The translations under genes and the position numbers were made by a program. The notes beneath the pieces are model-generated. The model was not told the DNA's origin. It saw nothing but the letters and a program-made list of their open reading frames with translations, and made no database searches. DNA of 64,000 nucleotides from Uliginosibacterium gangwonense DSM 18521 (GTDB taxonomy: Bacteria > Pseudomonadota > Gammaproteobacteria > Burkholderiales > Rhodocyclaceae). The stretch is from the NCBI RefSeq assembly GCF_000373965.1, contig NZ_KB892835.1:131954-195953 (forward strand), written 5' to 3'. Below, in pieces: positions 24,837 to 33,292 of the stretch. Positions within the stretch are counted from its first letter, which is position 1. Each line of letters starts with the position of its first letter.

Positions 24837-27116
24837 ATGAGCAAGAATGTTTCTACGATAGAGCCGCTTCCAACCTCGCCTGTCAGCCTGCTGCCAGCAG
24901 GTCTGGGCCTGGAAATGCCTGCGGTGCTGCATGCAGAGGAAAACGTGTTGGCAGGGGTTGAAGTTGACCTCGACGCCCAACTGCATTTTGCCCCGAGTGG
25001 TTTGGTGTTGACCACCCAGCGCATCTTGAGCCGTGCTGCCGGGGCCTCCGACTGGCAGTCTTGGTCCCTGCATGCCGGGCTGAGCCTGGAGCATTTCGAC
25101 CACGCCGGAGTGGCCACCCTTGAGCTGATGGATGCCCAATCCTGCCTTGCCTGTTGGCGCTATACCTTGGGGCAGAATCTGGCTGCACTACGCCTGATCA
25201 GCGAATTCGAGCAGCAGATCGATATTCTGAAAAATGGGCAGACGCCCGTGCGTGAGACTGAAGCCATCTGCGCCACCTGCAAGGCCCCGCTGCCACCGGG
25301 AGAGGACGAGTGCCCGATCTGCAACCGCGAACTCTACACCCCGCCTTCTACCTGGACGCTGTTCCGCCTCTGGCGCTTTGCCAGACCTTATCAGGGGCGC
25401 CTCTTGATCGGTTTTCTGCTGATGATGGGAGCGACTGCCGCCACACTGGTGTCGCCCTACCTCTACATGCCCCTGATGGACAATGTGCTGATCCCTTTCC
25501 AGAACGGCAAGCACATCGAGCCCACGACCGTGGCGACCTATCTGGGTGCCCTGTTTGCTGCAGCCCTGGTGTCATGGAGCCTGGGCTGGGCCAAGACCTA
25601 TATCCTGGCGCTGGTGTCTGAGCGGATCAGTGCCGACTTGCGCACAACGACCTATGAACATTTGTTGCAGCTCTCGCTTGAATACTTCGGCGGCAAGCGT
25701 ACCGGCGACCTGATGGCGCGAATCGGCTCGGAGTCTGACCGCATCAGCGTCTTCCTCTCGCTGCATGCGCTGGACTTCATCACCGATGTGCTCATGATCA
25801 CCATGACGGCGGTGATCCTCTTCTCCATCAACCACTGGCTGGCGTTGGTGACGCTGCTGCCCCTGCCGGTGATCGCCTGGATGATCCACATCGTGCGGGA
25901 CCGCCTGCGCACCGGCTTCGAGAAGATCGACCGGGTGTGGGGCGAAGTCACCAATGTGCTGGCTGATACCATCCCCGGCATCCGCGTGGTCAAGGCCTTT
26001 GCCCAGGAAAAGCGCGAGGCCCAGCGCTTCCGCGAGGCCAACCGCCACAATCTGGCGGTCAACGACAAGCTCAACCGCACGTGGTCGCTGTTCTCGCCCA
26101 CCGTCACCCTGCTGACCGAAATCGGCCTGCTGGTGGTGTGGGCCTTTGGCGTGTGGCAGGTGTCGCGCAGCGACATTACTGTGGGGGTGCTCACGGCCTT
26201 CCTGGCCTATATCGGCCGCTTCTACGCCCGGCTGGATTCGATGAGCCGTATTGTTTCGGTGACGCAGAAGGCCGCCGCCGGCGCCAAGCGCATCTTTGAC
26301 ATTCTGGATCACGTCTCTAGCGTGCCGGAACCCACCAATCCGCAGCCCCTGCCGACTGTGCAAGGCAGCATCCAGTTGCGCGACATCGGTTTCCGCTATG
26401 GCAACCGTTCGGTGATCCGTGGGCTGTCGCTGGATATTCGCCCGGGCGAGATGATCGGTTTGGTGGGCCACAGCGGCTCAGGCAAGAGTACGCTCGTCAA
26501 TCTGATCTGCCGCTTCTACGATGTGTCCGAAGGCGCCATCATGGTTGACGGCGTGGACATCCGTTCGGTGGCGGTGGCCGATTTTCGCCGCAACATCGGC
26601 CTGGTGCTGCAGGAACCCTTCCTGTTCTTCGGCACGATTGCCGAGAACATCGCCTATGGTCGTCCGGATGCCAGCCGTGAAGAGATCGTGGCTGCCGCCC
26701 GTGCTGCCCATGCGCACGAATTCATCCTGCGCCTGCCGCAGGGCTACGACTCGATTGTGGGTGAGCGCGGGCAGGGCCTCTCCGGTGGCGAGCGCCAGCG
26801 CATCTCGATTGCGCGGGCCTTGCTGATTGATCCGCGCATCCTGATCATGGATGAGGCGACTTCCGCCGTGGATACCGAAACCGAGAAGGAAATCCAGCGG
26901 GCGCTGGATAATCTTGTGAAAGGCCGCACTACCATCGCCATCGCCCACCGCCTGTCAACCTTGCGCAAGGCGGATCGTTTGGTGGTGATGGACAAGGGCC
27001 AGATTGTCGAAGTGGGCAACCATGACGAACTCATGGTCCGCGAGGGTGCATATTGGCGCTTGTATCAGGCGCAGTTGCGCAACGCCGAAAACGGACAACA
27101 GGAGGGGCAGGAGTGA
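24837..27116 (+). CDS. Cyanophycin-associated ABC transporter (fused permease-ATPase with zinc ribbon)
   Basis: 759 residues. An unusual N-terminal soluble part (about 1-140) ends in a four-cysteine zinc ribbon, CATCKAPLPPGEDECPIC (about 145-162). Next are a six-helix exporter membrane domain (about 180-470) and an ATPase domain with Walker A GHSGSGKSTLV, signature LSGGERQRISIARAL and Walker B ILIMDEATSA. The fused layout is that of type IV (MsbA-like) exporters. I recall transporters of this kind being described as cyanophycin-metabolism associated, and here it is divergent from cphA'. The substrate is unknown; arginine or beta-Asp-Arg dipeptide export is only a guess. Its stop overlaps the DUF1854 start. 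Confidence 0.88.
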   Translation: MSKNVSTIEPLPTSPVSLLPAGLGLEMPAVLHAEENVLAGVEVDLDAQLHFAPSGLVLTTQRILSRAAGASDWQSWSLHAGLSLEHFDHAGVATLELMDAQSCLACWRYTLGQNLAALRLISEFEQQIDILKNGQTPVRETEAICATCKAPLPPGEDECPICNRELYTPPSTWTLFRLWRFARPYQGRLLIGFLLMMGATAATLVSPYLYMPLMDNVLIPFQNGKHIEPTTVATYLGALFAAALVSWSLGWAKTYILALVSERISADLRTTTYEHLLQLSLEYFGGKRTGDLMARIGSESDRISVFLSLHALDFITDVLMITMTAVILFSINHWLALVTLLPLPVIAWMIHIVRDRLRTGFEKIDRVWGEVTNVLADTIPGIRVVKAFAQEKREAQRFREANRHNLAVNDKLNRTWSLFSPTVTLLTEIGLLVVWAFGVWQVSRSDITVGVLTAFLAYIGRFYARLDSMSRIVSVTQKAAAGAKRIFDILDHVSSVPEPTNPQPLPTVQGSIQLRDIGFRYGNRSVIRGLSLDIRPGEMIGLVGHSGSGKSTLVNLICRFYDVSEGAIMVDGVDIRSVAVADFRRNIGLVLQEPFLFFGTIAENIAYGRPDASREEIVAAARAAHAHEFILRLPQGYDSIVGERGQGLSGGERQRISIARALLIDPRILIMDEATSAVDTETEKEIQRALDNLVKGRTTIAIAHRLSTLRKADRLVVMDKGQIVEVGNHDELMVREGAYWRLYQAQLRNAENGQQEGQE

Positions 27117-27589
27117 TGAGCGAGGCTTTGTCTTTTAATCTGCATCGCAACAGCTTTGGGCGCCTGATGCTGGTTGATGCGGATGGCGTGGAGCATGAAA
27201 ACGTGTTGCCGGTGCGTGCCCATCCGATCACCGCGCCGCTTGAAGGGGTGTCCATCCTGAGTCAGGACGGGCACGAACTCATATGGATCGAGCATCTGGA
27301 TACCTTGCTGCCCGAGCTGCGCCGCCTGCTGGAAGAAGCACTCGGGGCGCGTGAATTCATGCCGGAGATCGAGCGCCTGGAAAGTGTTTCCACCTTCGCT
27401 ACCCCCAGTACCTGGCACGTGCACACCAATCGTGGTAGCACTCGTTTTGTCCTCAAGGGTGAAGAAGATATTCGGCGCCTGCCCGGTGGCATCTTGTTGA
27501 TTGCTGATGCGCATGGCATCCAGTTCATGGTACGTGATGTGTTGGCGCTTGATCGCCACTCCCGCAAACTGTTGGATCGCTTCCTATGA
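27116..27589 (+). CDS. DUF1854 protein, cyanophycin-associated
   Basis: 157 residues, soluble, with no signal peptide. It matches the DUF1854 family: RLMLVDADGVEHENVLPVRA, a central WHVHTNRGSTRF, and the C-terminal GIQFMVRDVLALD. Its start overlaps the transporter stop (TGATG), so the two are translationally coupled. In other genomes this family is found next to the same ABC transporter and cyanophycin synthetases, to my knowledge without an assigned function. It may regulate or assemble the transporter. Confidence 0.85.
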   Translation: MSEALSFNLHRNSFGRLMLVDADGVEHENVLPVRAHPITAPLEGVSILSQDGHELIWIEHLDTLLPELRRLLEEALGAREFMPEIERLESVSTFATPSTWHVHTNRGSTRFVLKGEEDIRRLPGGILLIADAHGIQFMVRDVLALDRHSRKLLDRFL

Positions 27590-27975
27590 AATATGGGTTA
27601 TTTGCCCTGCTGCTGATCCACGCCGGGCTTGCCCAGGCGGGCGAACAGCTTGCCTGCCACTACACCTATGGTGGCGAGACGCAAACCGTATTCGCCAAGC
27701 CGGGCATCTCTCCCTACGAAGTGGCACCCGTGGCCGTGGGTTCCTACTTCCTGTTCCGGGTGGTTTTTGAAAGCCAGCCCAAGGAATTGGCGGCGGCCAA
27801 GATTTACACCTATGTCGATCTTTCCACCGGTCCGGCGCTTATCCATCAGGCAAGCTACCCCTATCCATCGGCCACCTCGGGCAAAGGGCAATATGGATTC
27901 ACCGGGATGCAAAGTGTATATGAGCCGGTGCGCGACAGTGAATTGCAGTATTGGTGCGAGATGGTGAAATCATGA
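27586..27975 (+). CDS. Small exported protein of unknown function
   Basis: 129 residues with a clear signal peptide (FALLLIHAGLAQAG, cleavage after AQA). The mature part is about 110 residues, rich in aromatics, with two cysteines (LACHYTYGG and QYWCEM) that could form a disulfide between its ends. I recognise no family. It overlaps DUF1854 at its start and the CapA-like gene at its end (ATGA), so it belongs to the same operon and probably acts in the periplasm. Confidence 0.75.
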   Translation: MKYGLFALLLIHAGLAQAGEQLACHYTYGGETQTVFAKPGISPYEVAPVAVGSYFLFRVVFESQPKELAAAKIYTYVDLSTGPALIHQASYPYPSATSGKGQYGFTGMQSVYEPVRDSELQYWCEMVKS

Positions 27976-28937
27976 AAATGGCGTTTTGGCGCGGTGCAGT
28001 CACAATCGCTGCGCTGCTGTGTTGCCAGTGGGCGGGTGCGCAAAGTGTGCGCCTGATCTTCGCAGGGGATCTGATGCTTGACGACGGCCCTGGCAGGGTT
28101 GTGGCGGCAGGGGGGGACCCCTTGAGTGATGTGGCCCCCATCCTTGCAGATGCTGATTTCCGCATTGCCAATCTGGAGACCCCGGTGGCGACCAGGGGCG
28201 AGGCCAATGCCAATAAGATTTACACCTTCCGCGCCGTACCCAGGGTACTCTCGATTGTGAAGGGGCGCTTTGATGCGGTGTCGGTTGCCAACAACCATTC
28301 TGGCGATTTTGGCCATGCGGCCTTTGTGGAAACCCTGCAACTGCTTGATGCTAATGGGATCGCCCGTTTTGGCGGCGGGCTGAATCTGAAGGAGGCGCAT
28401 GCGCCTTTGTGGATCAGGAAGAATGGTTTGAAAATCGCCGTACTTGGTTACAACGAATTCAAACCGCGCAGTTTCGAAGCCGGTGCCAACTGGCCCGGCG
28501 TGGCCTGGAGCGAAGACAGCCAGGTGGTGGCGGATATCCAGGCTGCGCGTGCAGCTGGCGCTGATCTGGTGATCCCCTTTATGCATTGGGGCTGGGAGCG
28601 CGAGCCGGAGCCTAGCCCACGCCAGCGCCAGCTTGCCCGCCTGATGATCGACAAGGGGGCTGACATGGTGGTAGGCGGGCATCCGCACGTCACGCAAGGC
28701 ACTGAAATCTATCACGGCAAGCCCATTATCTATAGCCTGGGCAACTTCGTTTTTGACGGGTTTGAACTCCCCGCCGCCAAGGTGGGTTGGATACTGCGGG
28801 TACGGCTCGACAAAAAGGGTGTAGTCGCTTGGGATCTGAAAGAGGTACACATGGATGAAGACGGTGTGCCTCACCCTGCTCAAGCGAGCTTACCCGGCGG
28901 TGGGCGTAAGTCAGACGGTAATCTTGCCGTGTATTGA
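27972..28937 (+). CDS. CapA/PgsA-family exported protein
   Basis: About 321 residues with an N-terminal signal sequence (AVTIAALLCCQWAGAQ). It has the landmarks of the CapA family, a metallophosphatase-like fold: FAGDLMLDD, NLETPV, ANNHSGDFG, FMHWGWERE and GGHPHV, then SLGNFVFDG. CapA/PgsA proteins take part in poly-gamma-glutamate production or export. This one has no poly-glutamate synthetase beside it and follows a cyanophycin-linked transporter. It may handle an exported amino-acid polymer; that is speculative. Confidence 0.85.
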   Translation: MKMAFWRGAVTIAALLCCQWAGAQSVRLIFAGDLMLDDGPGRVVAAGGDPLSDVAPILADADFRIANLETPVATRGEANANKIYTFRAVPRVLSIVKGRFDAVSVANNHSGDFGHAAFVETLQLLDANGIARFGGGLNLKEAHAPLWIRKNGLKIAVLGYNEFKPRSFEAGANWPGVAWSEDSQVVADIQAARAAGADLVIPFMHWGWEREPEPSPRQRQLARLMIDKGADMVVGGHPHVTQGTEIYHGKPIIYSLGNFVFDGFELPAAKVGWILRVRLDKKGVVAWDLKEVHMDEDGVPHPAQASLPGGGRKSDGNLAVY

Positions 28938-29035
28938 AACCCGGCAGGGGGTTCCTTGCTTGCCAATGCGTGTCCGCACGGTAAGATGCTGAACAGATTC
29001 TGGGTGGGGCAATTTTCTTTCTGGAGGGCTGGCAT

Positions 29036-30202
29036 ATGAGCATGAACCCTGTGATTGCCCTGCTTGGGCGCAGGTTGCGGCTGGCGGTTATCGGAGGTGG
29101 GCCGGGTTCCTTCATCGGTGCCATGCACAGGATGGCGGCGCAACTGGATAACCGCTATGAGTTGGTTGCCGCTGCTTTGTCCTCCAACCCGGAAAGGGCG
29201 CTTGCGGCAGGGCTGGAGCTTGGTCTGGCGGCCGACCGCGTGTATGGCTCTGGTGAAGCCCTGCTGGATGGCGAGCATTTGCACCCGCAGGGGGCGGATG
29301 TCGTTGCGATCATGACGCCCAACGACAGCCATTTTGCGCTTGCCAGCGCGGCTCTTGAACGCGGGTTTGATGTGATCTGCGACAAGCCCATGACCAACAC
29401 CCTGGATGAAGCCGAGCATCTGCTGGCCACGGTGAAGGCCACCGGGCAGGTGTTCTGCCTCACCCACAACTACACCGGCTATCCCATGGTGCGCCAGGCC
29501 AAGGCCATGATTGCGGCAGGCGAACTGGGGACGATCCGGTTAGTGCAGGTGGAATATGTGCAGGGCGGTAATGCCGAAGGCGTACCCGTCAAACCCGGTG
29601 CATGGCGGCACGACCCGCTCAAGGGCGGGCCATCGCTGGTGCTGGGGGATATTGGCTCCCATGCCCATAACCTGTTGCGCTTCATGACCGGGCTGGAAGT
29701 TGCAGAGCTTGCTGCCGAGGTCGGGGCCATTGTGCCTGGGCGCATGGTGCATGATTATGCAGGCGCCTTACTGCGCTTGAGCAATGGGGCGCGTGGCAAT
29801 TTTTGGGTGACTCAGGCCGCTGCCGGGGTAGAGAATTGCCTGCGCATCCGCGTGAGTGGCTCATTGGGCAGCCTAGAATGGGAACAGGAGCACCCCCAGG
29901 TGCTCCATTTCAAGCCGCAGACTGGCCCCGCGCAGATCCGCACCCCCAATGGGCCGGGCACTTTACCCTTGGCGGCGCGATCCTCTCGCATCGTGAAGGG
30001 GCATCCCGAGGGCTTCCCCGAAGCTTTTGCCAATCTTTACTCCGATGCGGCCGAGGCGATTGCGGCCCGGCGTGCCCAGGTGAAGCCCGACCCCTTGGCC
30101 TTGTTCTTCCCGAATGCAACAGATGGGTTGGCCGGGGTGCGATTTGTGGCCGCCATGATGGAATCGGCCACGGCCAACGGTGCCTGGGTGATGCTTGACT
30201 GA
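29036..30202 (+). CDS. Gfo/Idh/MocA-family oxidoreductase
   Basis: 388 residues. The N-terminal Rossmann domain starts LRLAVIGGGPGSFIGAMH, with the usual DVICDKPMTNT (family Glu/Asp-Lys-Pro motif) near residue 118. The C-terminal alpha/beta domain has GDIGSHAHNLLRFM, carrying the aspartate and histidine seen in sugar dehydrogenases of this family. It probably oxidises a sugar, inositol or sugar nucleotide with NAD(P). A good GGAGGG ribosome site precedes the ATG. It lies 78 bases before the glycosyltransferase, which suggests a sugar-lipid context. Confidence 0.88.
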   Translation: MSMNPVIALLGRRLRLAVIGGGPGSFIGAMHRMAAQLDNRYELVAAALSSNPERALAAGLELGLAADRVYGSGEALLDGEHLHPQGADVVAIMTPNDSHFALASAALERGFDVICDKPMTNTLDEAEHLLATVKATGQVFCLTHNYTGYPMVRQAKAMIAAGELGTIRLVQVEYVQGGNAEGVPVKPGAWRHDPLKGGPSLVLGDIGSHAHNLLRFMTGLEVAELAAEVGAIVPGRMVHDYAGALLRLSNGARGNFWVTQAAAGVENCLRIRVSGSLGSLEWEQEHPQVLHFKPQTGPAQIRTPNGPGTLPLAARSSRIVKGHPEGFPEAFANLYSDAAEAIAARRAQVKPDPLALFFPNATDGLAGVRFVAAMMESATANGAWVMLD

Positions 30203-30280
30203 CACTTGGCAGGTGGCAGACAGAGCATTGTCGGCTAATATCCCGGGACTGGCTCTAAAAACCATTCTCTGGGGTAGCTA

Positions 30281-31402
30281 ATGACAAAGAAAAGAATCCT
30301 GTTGCTGAGCGTCTCTGCCGGGGCAGGGCATATGCGGGCGGCTGAGGCGATCCGTGCGCACGCCGCCATGCATGGTGAAGACTTGGTGGTCACCCATCTG
30401 GATGCAATGGATTACGTCTCTGGCGGTTTTCGCAAGCTCTATGCGGATTACTACATCACGCTGGTTAACAAGTTGCCTGCCGTATGGGGTTATCTCTATC
30501 AGGTCACCAATGACGCGATGCCTGACAGCCCCATGCAGAAGCTGCGCCGTGCGATCGAACGCCTAAGCACACGGGAGCTGCGCAAGGAAATTAAGGCGTT
30601 TGAGCCTGATGCCATTATCTGCACCCACTTTCTACCTGCTGAAATGCTCTCGCGCATGATTCGCAAGGGCAAAATCGATTGCCCCGTGTGGGTGCAGGTA
30701 ACAGACTTCGATCTACATCGCATGTGGGTGCAGGATCATATAGCAGGGTATTTTGCTGCCAATGAAGAAGTGGCCTTCCGCATGCGCGCCCAAGGGATTC
30801 CGGCGGAAAACATTCATGTCACCGGCATTCCAATCATGCCCGCCTTTGGCCAGGCGCTTGATCGCAAGGCCTGTGCTGCCGAATACGGGCTGGACCCGGC
30901 GCGCCCCACGGTATTGCTGATGGGCGGTGGCGCCGGTTTGGGGAGCTTGGATGCCGTGGCAGAACGCCTGTTGAGCGTAGCAGGGGATTATCAGCTCATT
31001 GCACTGGCCGGCAAGAACAAGGCCGCGCTGGAAGCCTTACAGGGGCTCACCGCACGCTATCCTGGCCGTCTCTTCCCCCAAGGTTTTACCAACAAGGTCG
31101 AACACCTGATGGCCTGTGCCGATCTGGTGATTACCAAGCCGGGCGGGCTGACCGCATCGGAGTGTCTGGCCGTGGGGTTGCCGATGATTGTCAATTCCCC
31201 CATTCCTGGGCAGGAAGAGCGCAACGCAGACTTCCTGCTTGAGCAGGGGGCGGCGCTGAAGGCTTGCGACCCGGTGACCCTGGAATACCGTGTCCTCTAT
31301 CTGCTTGGCAACCCGGCACGGCTGGCTGAAATGCGTGCCAAGGCCCGCGCCTTGGGGCGTCCTGATGCGGCTGCCCAAGTGCTGGCCCGGGTATTGGCAT
31401 GA
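30281..31402 (+). CDS. GT28 glycosyltransferase, MGDG-synthase/UgtP-like
   Basis: 373 residues of a GT-B fold. The N-terminal LLLSVSAGAGHMRAAEAI is the signature of monogalactosyl- and glucosyl-diacylglycerol synthases. The C-terminal donor site has LLMGGGAGLGS and TKPGGLTASECLAVGLPMIV. Such enzymes move a sugar from UDP-sugar to diacylglycerol or another lipid at the inner membrane. MurG is related but has other neighbours and motifs. With the START-like and phosphatase genes downstream, it hints at glycolipid synthesis or membrane remodelling. The donor and acceptor are unknown. Confidence 0.85.
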   Translation: MTKKRILLLSVSAGAGHMRAAEAIRAHAAMHGEDLVVTHLDAMDYVSGGFRKLYADYYITLVNKLPAVWGYLYQVTNDAMPDSPMQKLRRAIERLSTRELRKEIKAFEPDAIICTHFLPAEMLSRMIRKGKIDCPVWVQVTDFDLHRMWVQDHIAGYFAANEEVAFRMRAQGIPAENIHVTGIPIMPAFGQALDRKACAAEYGLDPARPTVLLMGGGAGLGSLDAVAERLLSVAGDYQLIALAGKNKAALEALQGLTARYPGRLFPQGFTNKVEHLMACADLVITKPGGLTASECLAVGLPMIVNSPIPGQEERNADFLLEQGAALKACDPVTLEYRVLYLLGNPARLAEMRAKARALGRPDAAAQVLARVLA

Positions 31403-31423
31403 TCATTCTGGCAAGGAGCTGAA

Positions 31424-31924
31424 GTGGATTCCGGTTTTCGTTTTGGTCGTCTCGTATTGATGCTGGCCTGGGTCGTGTTGCTGAGCTATTTCTTTGCTCA
31501 GGTGGAAATCCAGATCGAGGGAGGCGTTGGTTGGGCGGGGAATTTGCCGACGTGGCGGATTGAAAAGCACTGGCTGCTGGATATCTTCTGGGGCGGGCGT
31601 GCCATGACGGGGTATCACGCCTGGGTATTCTCCTTTATGGCGCTGATCTTCCATTTCCCCTTGGCTGCCTATGGGCAGTGGTCGTGGCGTGCCGAATGCC
31701 GGGTGATTGCCTGCATCCAGATTTTCTGGATTGTGGAAGATTACCTATGGTTCGTGTGCAACCCCGCCTATGGGGTGGATCGCTTTGTGCCTGCCAATGT
31801 ACCCTGGCATAAACACTGGCTGCTTGGAGCGCCTACGGATTATTGGACCTTCCTGCTCTGCGCTGCCGTGTTATTGGTTTTGTCATATAAAAGGAAACGT
31901 GAGCAGCTATGGTTTCATCCCTGA
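31424..31924 (+). CDS. Small integral membrane protein of unknown function
   Basis: 166 residues with a GTG start and a good AAGGAG site. There are about four hydrophobic helices (LVLMLAWVVLLSYFFA; YHAWVFSFMALIFHFPL; VIACIQIFWIVEDYLW; FLLCAAVLLVLSY) with many tryptophans and histidines in the loops. I do not recognise the family. It follows the glycosyltransferase by 21 bases and overlaps the phosphatase by 16 bases, so it is likely translated from the same message. Confidence 0.75.
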   Translation: MDSGFRFGRLVLMLAWVVLLSYFFAQVEIQIEGGVGWAGNLPTWRIEKHWLLDIFWGGRAMTGYHAWVFSFMALIFHFPLAAYGQWSWRAECRVIACIQIFWIVEDYLWFVCNPAYGVDRFVPANVPWHKHWLLGAPTDYWTFLLCAAVLLVLSYKRKREQLWFHP

Positions 31925-32526
31925 GTTTGTTTGTGGGCCGCGCGGGCCGTATCTTCGCCATTTGCCTGTTGGCCGCCGCTTCCCTGTGCGTGCAGGCGGC
32001 AGAGCCTGTACGCAAGCCGGAGTGGGCGACGCCGATTGCGACGACGCAAAATCTGTATCAGGTCACCCCGAGCTTTTATCGCAGCGCCAAACTCAGCACT
32101 GAAAGCCTCGCCACCCTGCACAAGCTGGGTATTCGCACTGTAGTGAGTCTGCGTGCATTCCATACGGATAACGAGGTGCTCGACAAGAGTGGCATCCGCA
32201 TGGTGCGCATCCCCATCTATACCTGGGACATCGATGACAAGGACGTGATAGCGGCACTGCGTGCCATCCATCAAGCCGAAGCCGAGGGCCCGGTGTTGTT
32301 GCACTGCCTGCATGGGGCCGACCGTACCGGGCTGGTCACTGCAATGTACCGCATCGTCTATCAGGGTTGGAGCCGCGAACAGGCGCTTGATGAGCTGGAA
32401 CATGGTGGCTATGGCTATCATGCCATCTGGAAGAACATCCCCAAGTACCTGAAGAATGTGGATGTGGAACGCATCAGGCAGGCTGTGCAAGCATCGGATG
32501 AGTCAGATATTCAGGCTACTCATTGA
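31909..32526 (+). CDS. Exported dual-specificity/tyrosine phosphatase-like protein
   Basis: 205 residues with a signal sequence (ICLLAAASLCVQAAEP). The catalytic P-loop is HCLHGADRT (Cys133, Arg139), matching the Cys-x5-Arg motif of DSP/PTP enzymes, and Asp107 in TWDIDD is a candidate general acid. Bacterial relatives act on phosphoinositides, other lipid phosphates or phosphoproteins. Export to the periplasm and the neighbouring lipid-handling genes favour a lipid or sugar-phosphate substrate; this is inference. Confidence 0.83.
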   Translation: MVSSLSLFVGRAGRIFAICLLAAASLCVQAAEPVRKPEWATPIATTQNLYQVTPSFYRSAKLSTESLATLHKLGIRTVVSLRAFHTDNEVLDKSGIRMVRIPIYTWDIDDKDVIAALRAIHQAEAEGPVLLHCLHGADRTGLVTAMYRIVYQGWSREQALDELEHGGYGYHAIWKNIPKYLKNVDVERIRQAVQASDESDIQATH

Positions 32527-32545
32527 TTTGACAGGAAGAGTGCCA

Positions 32546-33157
32546 ATGAATCGAGCAGCCTTTGTATCCATCGCGCTGGCAGGCTTCGGCTTATGCCAGA
32601 CGACCTCCGCCGTGCAGGATATTGATGCCAAGAGCCTGTCGGAAGACAAGATCTCCATCATCGACCTGAGCCGTCCCGGTGTGGCGGGCAAGACCTATCT
32701 GGCGGCCACCCTCATGGCCGCCCCCATGCAGAAGGTCTGTGCCACGATTCAGAATTACCCCGCCTATCCAAAGTTTATGCCCAATACCGACAAGGCCGAG
32801 CTTGTCAAAACAGCGAGTGGAGACACTCAGGTTGATATGACGCTCAAGTTGCCGCTGGGCAAGATCAAGAAATACCGTTTGCAGATGGAGCCCCGGCTTA
32901 GCGCCCAATCCTGCAAGCTGGCCTGGAAGATGCTCCCCCGCCCGGAACTCACGCCGGAAGAGACGATTGCCGACACCACGGGGTACTGGTTGCTCACCCC
33001 CTGGGAAGCCGACCCTGCCAAGACGGTGGTCAAATATCACGTCTATTCAGACCCCGGCCCCGTGCCCGTTGGTCTGGGCTGGATTGTCGATGCCATGGGC
33101 AAGGACAGTCTGCCCAAAGCGCTTGAAGCATTGCGTGGGCAGGTGCAGAAACGCTGA
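32546..33157 (+). CDS. Exported START/SRPBCC-like protein
   Basis: 203 residues with an N-terminal signal (FVSIALAGFGLCQTTSA). The body reads as a START/polyketide-cyclase-like fold: AAPMQKVCATIQNYPAYPKFMP near the start, a central repeated-strand region, and a C-terminal helix GLGWIVDAMGKDSLPKALEALRGQ that would close the pocket. Proteins of this fold bind lipids and other hydrophobic ligands. It lies 19 bases after the phosphatase and has an AGGAAGAG site. Periplasmic lipid binding or transfer is the simplest reading. Confidence 0.75.
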   Translation: MNRAAFVSIALAGFGLCQTTSAVQDIDAKSLSEDKISIIDLSRPGVAGKTYLAATLMAAPMQKVCATIQNYPAYPKFMPNTDKAELVKTASGDTQVDMTLKLPLGKIKKYRLQMEPRLSAQSCKLAWKMLPRPELTPEETIADTTGYWLLTPWEADPAKTVVKYHVYSDPGPVPVGLGWIVDAMGKDSLPKALEALRGQVQKR

Positions 33158-33292
33158 ACGCAACAGGCGGTGCAAGCGTGGCGGTCAAGCTGCGCTTGCC
33201 CGCTTGGGCAGTTCAGGATGGTGCCACCGCTTCCGAAGATCACTGTATTGCCATGGATGGTTTCCACAAGGCCAATCGTGTTCGGAGGAAAA

